Under the pieces are notes generated by a model. That model did no database searches. It was not told the DNA's origin and was given only the letters and a program-made list of their open reading frames with translations. Positions 5,560 through 9,249 of a stretch of 9,249 nucleotides of DNA are shown piece after piece. Positions within the stretch are counted from its first letter, which is position 1. Every line of letters begins with the position of its first letter. The stretch is from an uncultured Desulfobacterales bacterium (lineage in GTDB: Bacteria > Desulfobacterota > Desulfobacteria > Desulfobacterales > JAFDCJ01): the NCBI GenBank assembly GCA_945787595.1, contig CALZJV010000577.1, forward strand, positions 1 through 9,249, read 5' to 3'. A program made the translations under genes and the position numbers.

Positions 5560-6662
5560 TTACTTCCCCGTAAACGCCCTGTATTTAGCCACGGCAGCCT
5601 TGATAGCTGAAAGGAGTTCCGGGCGTTTTGCTTTCCAGGGGCCATCCATGTTCAGCCAGGCCTCCTCAACAACGTTACATTCTTTTACAGCCACGTCCAT
5701 TTCTTCCTGCGAAAACCGGGTTCGTTTGACGCCCGAAAGATCAACCGTATCCAGGCTCATCATATACTCGGCCGTGGTTGAAAGCCTCACCATGTGTTGA
5801 AGTTCACGTCCGACGTCCACAACCACTTTTTGAAGATCAGGCGGAAGCGCGTTAAATGTCTTCAAGTTCATGACGGTAACGGCTGACCAGGTGGGTGAAA
5901 GGGGTGTCAAGGTGAAGGTTTTGGAAACTTTCGCCAGACCGATAGAATACCCATAGCCCAGGCTGGTCAATACGGCATCGATGGTACCGGCCATCATGGC
6001 AGGAGCCAGTTCAGAGCCTGCGATGGTTACCGGACTGGCGCCAAGGGCTTTGATCCCCTGGGTCGGCAGATACCCCCCCACCCTGATTTTCATCCCTTTC
6101 AAATCACCCAGCTTGGTAACCTCCTTTTTGCTCCAGATACCATTGGCGGCATCCCATTGGGTGACAAACCAGAATTTTAAATTATATTTTTTCATGGTTT
6201 CGTCATAAATTTTCATCACTTTTCTGTCCTGATAGATCGCCAATTCTTCGGCCAATCCCTCCACCGGATCTTCGCTGACGATGCCGGGGATTTCACCCCA
6301 GCTCCAAATGGGATAGGTCCCGGATAACCACGGCATGGCAACATCCGCCATGTCGGCCTTGCCCTTGGCCACAGCCACGAAGAGATCACCGGTCGGAAAC
6401 ATTCGTGAAATAATTTCCAGTTGAATTCTCCCGTTGCTGCGCTCGTAAAGCATCCGCTGCATTTCTCCACCCGGCCGATAAACCTGTGAGGCTCGAAATT
6501 TTGGGCCCCATATATCATTCCAGGCAAATTTAAGTTTATAGACTTTTTTATCCTGGCAGATTCCCTCCACGGGAGCGATTAAAACAATAAGAAAGCGATT
6601 AAAACAATAAGAAGCGCATATACCAGAATAGCTGAAATACCGAGTAAATCTTTTTTTTTCAT
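5560..6662 (-). pseudogene. dctP: TRAP solute-binding protein DctP, signal peptide frameshifted by a 20-bp duplication
   Basis: The mature protein is intact: a periplasmic TRAP binding protein of about 330 residues with the DctP family core GDLKGMKIRVGGYLPTQGIK, LGASPVTIAGSELAPAMMAG and TIDAVLTS. The Arg in KIRV normally binds the substrate carboxylate. The true start is ATG 6662-6660, preceded by AAAGGAGG at a 5-base spacing and followed by AAAAAAAAA. From there the frame reads MKKKDLLGISAILVY, LLIVLIAFLLF and stops (TAA at 6581-6579). Deleting one copy of the tandem 20-bp repeat at 6574-6613 restores a classic leader, MKKKDLLG...LIAPVEG, joined in frame to CQDKKVYKLKFAW. As read, no export signal is joined to the mature part. 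Another in-frame ATG at 6723 gives an implausible N-terminus without a ribosome site. Slippage in the A9 run could restore a frame but would not recreate a good leader. Confidence 0.85.
6574..6613. repeat. Perfect 20-bp tandem duplication within the dctP leader
   Basis: AGCGATTAAAACAATAAGAA occurs at 6574-6593 and again at 6594-6613. Twenty is not a multiple of three, so the second copy shifts the dctP reading frame. The single-copy version gives an uninterrupted signal peptide. Perfect identity implies a recent event or a reversible one. Confidence 0.92.
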
Positions 6663-6700
6663 TGGAGCCTCCTTTAGGGATTGGATGGAATAGGTAACTT

Positions 6701-6737
6701 TGTATATTGTCTACAATAGACATTTATGGCATGTCAA
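6701..6737 (-). promoter_or_regulatory. Candidate dctP promoter with overlapping palindromic operator
   Basis: On the minus strand a perfect -35 TTGACA (6737-6732) is followed after 18 bp by TAGACA (6713-6708), a weak -10. The palindrome TGTCTACAATAGACA (6708-6722; 6-base arms, 3-base centre) lies between and over these elements, about 46 bp before the dctP start. A bound repressor would block polymerase. Size and symmetry suit a GntR-type dimer, so the gntR product could control this unit too, though the site does not match the palindrome in front of mttB. Confidence 0.5.
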
Positions 6738-6775
6738 TAGAAAAAGCGAAAAAAACCCGGTTATCCGGATAGGAA

Positions 6776-6805
6776 AAAGGCAGGGTGCATCATCGCCCTG
6801 CCTTT
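6776..6805 (-). terminator. Rho-independent terminator after the liv-pncA operon
   Basis: Ten-base perfect arms AAAGGCAGGG and CCCTGCCTTT enclose a 10-base loop. On the minus strand the stem is followed directly by TTTTT, the normal arrangement for a terminator of transcription coming from pncA (whose stop lies about 127 bp upstream). It separates that operon from the dctP promoter. On the plus strand the following T-run is short. Confidence 0.8.
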
Positions 6806-6832
6806 AAAATTTGTGGCAGGGTATAAATATCT

Positions 6833-6855
6833 GAGACCATTCGACTTCAGGTCTC
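6833..6855. other. Small hairpin GAGACC/GGTCTC
   Basis: Six-base perfect arms separated by 11 bases, between the heptad array and the terminator. No T-tail on either strand; function unknown. Confidence 0.35.
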
Positions 6856-6880
6856 GTCATTTAAGAGGTTAACTCAAAAA

Positions 6881-6920
6881 TGAACATCGAACTTCGAACA
6901 TTGAACGTCCAACATCCAAT
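6881..6920. repeat. Single-arm array of 7-bp units
   Basis: After TGAACATC the heptamers GAACTTC, GAACATT, GAACGTC, CAACATC and a partial CAAT follow. The sequence closely resembles the left arm of the inverted repeat at 5143-5317 but has no opposing arm nearby. It lies just beyond the pncA stop codon. Confidence 0.65.
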
Positions 6921-6931
6921 TAGGTATGGAC

Positions 6932-7636
6932 TTACATTTCCAGATCCGCCTTGATGATGATACCTTTTTCTTTCATTTCTTCCAAAGCCTTGGCTGTTGT
7001 CTCGGGAGCAACACCTTTGCTCAATCCTTCTATGACGGTAACTTTGTACCCGGCAGCAGCCGCATCGATCGCCGTCGCTTTGACGCAGTAGTCGGTCGCA
7101 ATACCATAAACAATGAGCTCTTTGATACCGTTTTTCTCCAGGATCTGGTTCATTTCTGTTTTTACCCCGCCATCGTCCTGAAATCCGGAATAGCTGTCAA
7201 ACTTTTTATCTTTACCCTTTTTTACGATGGCTGTGAATAGGTTGTTGTCCACCAGAATCCGGGCATTTTCAGTTTCTTGAACACAATGAGGCGGCCAGAG
7301 CACTTGGGTCCTTCCTTCGATCTGAATAGCTTCAAAGGGTTTTTTGCCGGAATGATTCGAAAAAAAAGATATATGATCTGCGGGGTGCCAGTCCTGTGTG
7401 CCGAAAATTGGATATCCCTTTGTGCTTAGCTCTTGGGTGACTTTTTGGACTTTGCTGACAAACGCCTCGTCTGTTCCTGCAACAGCAAGGGATCCGTTTT
7501 TATAAGTGGTAAAATCGCCCTGCAAATCGACCACAATGAACCCAATTTTTTGATCTCCAAAAACCATTGGCGCGTTTATCAGAAAAAAAATAGTGCCCAT
7601 GATGATTACAAACATAACAAAAATTGATCCTCTCAT
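6932..7636 (-). CDS. pncA: Exported nicotinamidase-like hydrolase (PncA, isochorismatase superfamily)
   Basis: A 234-residue protein whose mature part has the full PncA pattern. Catalytic triad candidates are D37 (VVDLQGDF), K140 (VKKG) and C184 (ATDYCVKA). The metal site is D82, H84 and H88 in QDWHPADH plus H117 in LWPPHCVQ. DSYSGFQDD (147-155) also matches nicotinamidases, which hydrolyse nicotinamide to nicotinate and ammonia. Unusually, residues 1-27 (MRGSIFVMFVIIMG, then FFLINAPMVFG) form a signal peptide or membrane anchor, so the enzyme should act outside the cytoplasm, whereas NAD salvage PncA is cytoplasmic. The ATG at 7636-7634 has AGGAGGG 7 bases upstream, so the leader is really translated. 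It is 25 bp after livK in the same operon. A related amidase (for example an N-carbamoyl amine hydrolase) is possible, but the motifs favour PncA. Confidence 0.85.
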   Translation of the reverse strand: MRGSIFVMFVIIMGTIFFLINAPMVFGDQKIGFIVVDLQGDFTTYKNGSLAVAGTDEAFVSKVQKVTQELSTKGYPIFGTQDWHPADHISFFSNHSGKKPFEAIQIEGRTQVLWPPHCVQETENARILVDNNLFTAIVKKGKDKKFDSYSGFQDDGGVKTEMNQILEKNGIKELIVYGIATDYCVKATAIDAAAAGYKVTVIEGLSKGVAPETTAKALEEMKEKGIIIKADLEM

Positions 7637-7661
7637 GACAATGCCCTCCTTTTAGCCATTT

Positions 7662-8933
7662 TTACGGTAAAGCGTTTTTTATCATTCCAGGTTTTTGACG
7701 GGTTATATCCTCTTCTACTGGAATTTCGTGCTCTATCTTGACGGTCACGATATTGCCTTTTGAGAATTTCCAAACTTCAATGGGTGTGACGACATCTCCA
7801 TGTTTGTCGAAATCCACGGATCCGGCTGCACCTTCATAGTTAATTTCCTTGCCCTGGTTCAATAAATCAACGGCCTTTATGAATTCACCCGGTCTGATAA
7901 TCTCCCCTGGCGGATTGGCAACCGCCCGCAAATTATCCCTGATATTTCTGGATGTCAATTCGAGGCCTTTGACCTTGGCCGCATAGACAGCTAAACCGAT
8001 GACGGCCATACCGTCATAAGCATTGGTGATAAAGGGCAGGGGCGGGAGTCTGCCAAATTCTTTTTCATAGGCGGCTCTGAAGATCATATAGGCTTTACCC
8101 TCTGCTGAGCCGGGTGCAGTACCCATCTGACCCTCAACATTGTCAGCACCAAGGGCCTTAACGATATCCTCCGATTTGGTTCCATCGCAGAACAGGAAGT
8201 CTCTGCGTTGGAAGAGCTCGATGGCCTCTTTAAGATATACCTTCGCATGTTCCGGATAACTGAAGGCACACAGTATATCGGGATTTCCCGAGAGAGCCCT
8301 ATTGAGTTCATGTTTGTAAGTCTCGGCGGCCTTTTCACCATGGGGAACCATGGCCAGCACCTTGCCTCGTCTTTTTTCAAAGGATTTCTTGAATTGCACC
8401 ACCAGGCCCTGACCATAAGGATTGTTTACGTAAAGGACAGAAGCTGTTTTGTTGAAATCGGCTGCCAGTTTACCGGCTATGATACCTTGAAGGACATCGG
8501 ATGGGCAGGTTCGAAACAGGAAATCTTTACCGTAATCCGCCGGCAGGATAGTGAGCAAAGGCGATGTTGATGCCGGTGAGATCAATATCACGTTGTTGGG
8601 GCAGGTCACATACTCGGCCACGGATTGGGTCGAGCTACTCGCCAGAGCGCCGATGATTGCGATCACGTTGTCGACTTCCACCAGCTTTTTGGCGGCCTTG
8701 GTGGCTGGAACAGCCGAGGTTTTACTGTCCTCATGAATGAGGGTAAACTTACTGCCAGCCGCATCCAACTGCTTTGCTGCCAGCACGGCTCCATTCTGAA
8801 TGTGTGGTCCCCATTCCTTTAACGGGCCTGTGTGAGCAAGCAGGGTTCCAATCTTAATTTCCTGGGCTAACGCGCCGGAAATAAAGCCCAACGAATACAT
8901 CAATACGCACGTAAAAATGATGGCCCTTTTCAT
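7662..8933 (-). CDS. ABC transporter periplasmic binding protein, branched-chain amino acid (LivK) family
   Basis: A 423-residue type I periplasmic binding protein (Peripla_BP_6/LivK-like). The leader is MKRAIIFTCVLMYSLGFISG followed by ALA, with cleavage expected before QEIKIG. The mature start QEIKIGTLLAHTGPLKEWGP is the usual opening strand and GPL ligand loop, where many relatives read LSG. IGALASSSTQSVAEY and ISPASTSPLLT form ligand-facing parts, and VLYVNNPYGQGL begins the second lobe. Two cysteines (VTCPNN and RTCPSD) may form the disulfide seen in relatives. I chose ATG 8933-8931, preceded by GAGGT, over a TTG 14 codons upstream that would precede the signal peptide with charged residues. 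The ligand is unknown: the family takes amino acids, amides, urea, aromatic acids and others. It lies between livF and pncA. Confidence 0.92.
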   Translation of the reverse strand: MKRAIIFTCVLMYSLGFISGALAQEIKIGTLLAHTGPLKEWGPHIQNGAVLAAKQLDAAGSKFTLIHEDSKTSAVPATKAAKKLVEVDNVIAIIGALASSSTQSVAEYVTCPNNVILISPASTSPLLTILPADYGKDFLFRTCPSDVLQGIIAGKLAADFNKTASVLYVNNPYGQGLVVQFKKSFEKRRGKVLAMVPHGEKAAETYKHELNRALSGNPDILCAFSYPEHAKVYLKEAIELFQRRDFLFCDGTKSEDIVKALGADNVEGQMGTAPGSAEGKAYMIFRAAYEKEFGRLPPLPFITNAYDGMAVIGLAVYAAKVKGLELTSRNIRDNLRAVANPPGEIIRPGEFIKAVDLLNQGKEINYEGAAGSVDFDKHGDVVTPIEVWKFSKGNIVTVKIEHEIPVEEDITRQKPGMIKNALP

Positions 8934-8985
8934 AATTACCTCTTGTTTTTTGGGTTCAAGATTTATGGGGCACAAGGGTAACTAT

Positions 8986-9249
8986 TTACTCGCCTAAGTA
9001 GGCTTTTTTTACTTGCTCGTTTGTGCGCAGTGCCTCAGAAGTGTCCGCCAAAGTAATCTCACCTGTTTCAAGTACATACCCGCGGTGGGAAAACTGCAAG
9101 GCCAGTTGAGCGTTCTGCTCTACCAGCAGAATGGTCGTACCCTGATCGTTGATCTGGCGGATGATATCAAAGATGGCGTCCACAAGAATTGGGGCCAGGC
9201 CCAGGGAAGGCTCGTCTAGCAGGAGAAGTTTGGGACGGGCCATAAGTGC
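8986..9249 (-). CDS. livF: ABC transporter ATPase, LivF-type, C-terminal fragment (runs off the window)
   Basis: The last 87 residues and stop codon are visible. RPKLLLLDEPSLGLAP is the Walker B motif with D-loop, and TTILLVEQNAQLAL is the switch region in which LivF/LivG proteins carry VEQN in place of the usual H-loop context. The end RGYVLETGEI through AYLGE is typical of LivF, whose proteins commonly end in YLG followed by one or a few residues. The frame continues past the edge (ALMARPK), so the ATG at 9243 is internal and not a start. Its stop is 52 bp before livK. The position suggests a LivHMGF-K operon starting outside the window. Confidence 0.92.
   Translation of the reverse strand, partial: ALMARPKLLLLDEPSLGLAPILVDAIFDIIRQINDQGTTILLVEQNAQLALQFSHRGYVLETGEITLADTSEALRTNEQVKKAYLGE

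Noticed and set aside
5560..6723. dctP starting at the in-frame ATG at 6723
   Set aside because: No ribosome site, a non-leader-like N-terminus (MSIVDNIQSYLFH), and the start would sit inside the promoter/operator. The ATG at 6662 has AAAGGAGG and a true leader once the duplication is discounted.
8934..8975. livK start at the upstream TTG (8975)
   Set aside because: It would put 14 mostly polar residues before the signal peptide and has no good ribosome site; ATG 8933 has one and begins the leader directly.

Overview
The window reads as a piece of a Gram-negative anaerobe's chromosome, most likely a Desulfobacterota (sulfate-reducer-like) genome. I infer this from the gene set (TRAP and Liv-type carboxylate/amino-acid uptake, a non-pyrrolysine MttB-family methyltransferase, an FCD-type GntR regulator) and from the dense intergenic arrays of 7- and 8-bp units; no marker gene is present to prove it. 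Every gene I can support is on the minus strand, so the reading order runs from right to left. No RNA gene, CRISPR array or transposase is visible.

Right part (9249 to about 6776): the end of a livF-type ABC ATPase, a LivK-like periplasmic binding protein, and a nicotinamidase (PncA) homologue carrying an N-terminal export signal. They are spaced 52 and 25 bp apart and look like one operon, closed by a good minus-strand terminator at 6776-6805.

Middle (6737 to 3281): a TRAP transporter unit, dctP, dctQ, dctM, with its own promoter region and a 15-bp palindromic operator candidate. Two of its three genes are damaged. dctP has a perfect 20-bp tandem duplication inside the signal-peptide codons that throws the start codon out of frame. 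dctM is split between two frames, and a conserved stretch of roughly 24 residues appears to be missing at the junction. A 533-bp spacer holding a 175-bp inverted-repeat element separates dctP from dctQ.

Left part (3221 to 1): an MttB-superfamily methyltransferase gene, an FCD/GntR regulator gene and the first 44 codons of an aldehyde dehydrogenase. The most striking feature is a 210-bp sequence present twice without gaps (1330-1539 and 3012-3221, about 88% identical by hand count). One copy ends 25 bp before the gntR start codon, the other 23 bp before the mttB start codon. Each copy carries two opposed arrays of a 10-bp unit (consensus TTTTAGNTCA), an extended -10-like TGnTATA, and, in the mttB copy, a perfect 23-bp palindrome over that -10. 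I read these as duplicated control regions that put regulator and methyltransferase under shared control; a repeat-element origin is the main alternative.

Working model (inference): the region takes up and demethylates a quaternary amine or related N-methyl compound. The TRAP system would be the importer, MttB would pass the methyl group to a corrinoid protein encoded elsewhere, and the aldehyde dehydrogenase would oxidise a downstream product, with GntR sensing a carboxylated ligand. The importer seems to be switched off or decaying in this sequence. An assembly error must be excluded first.
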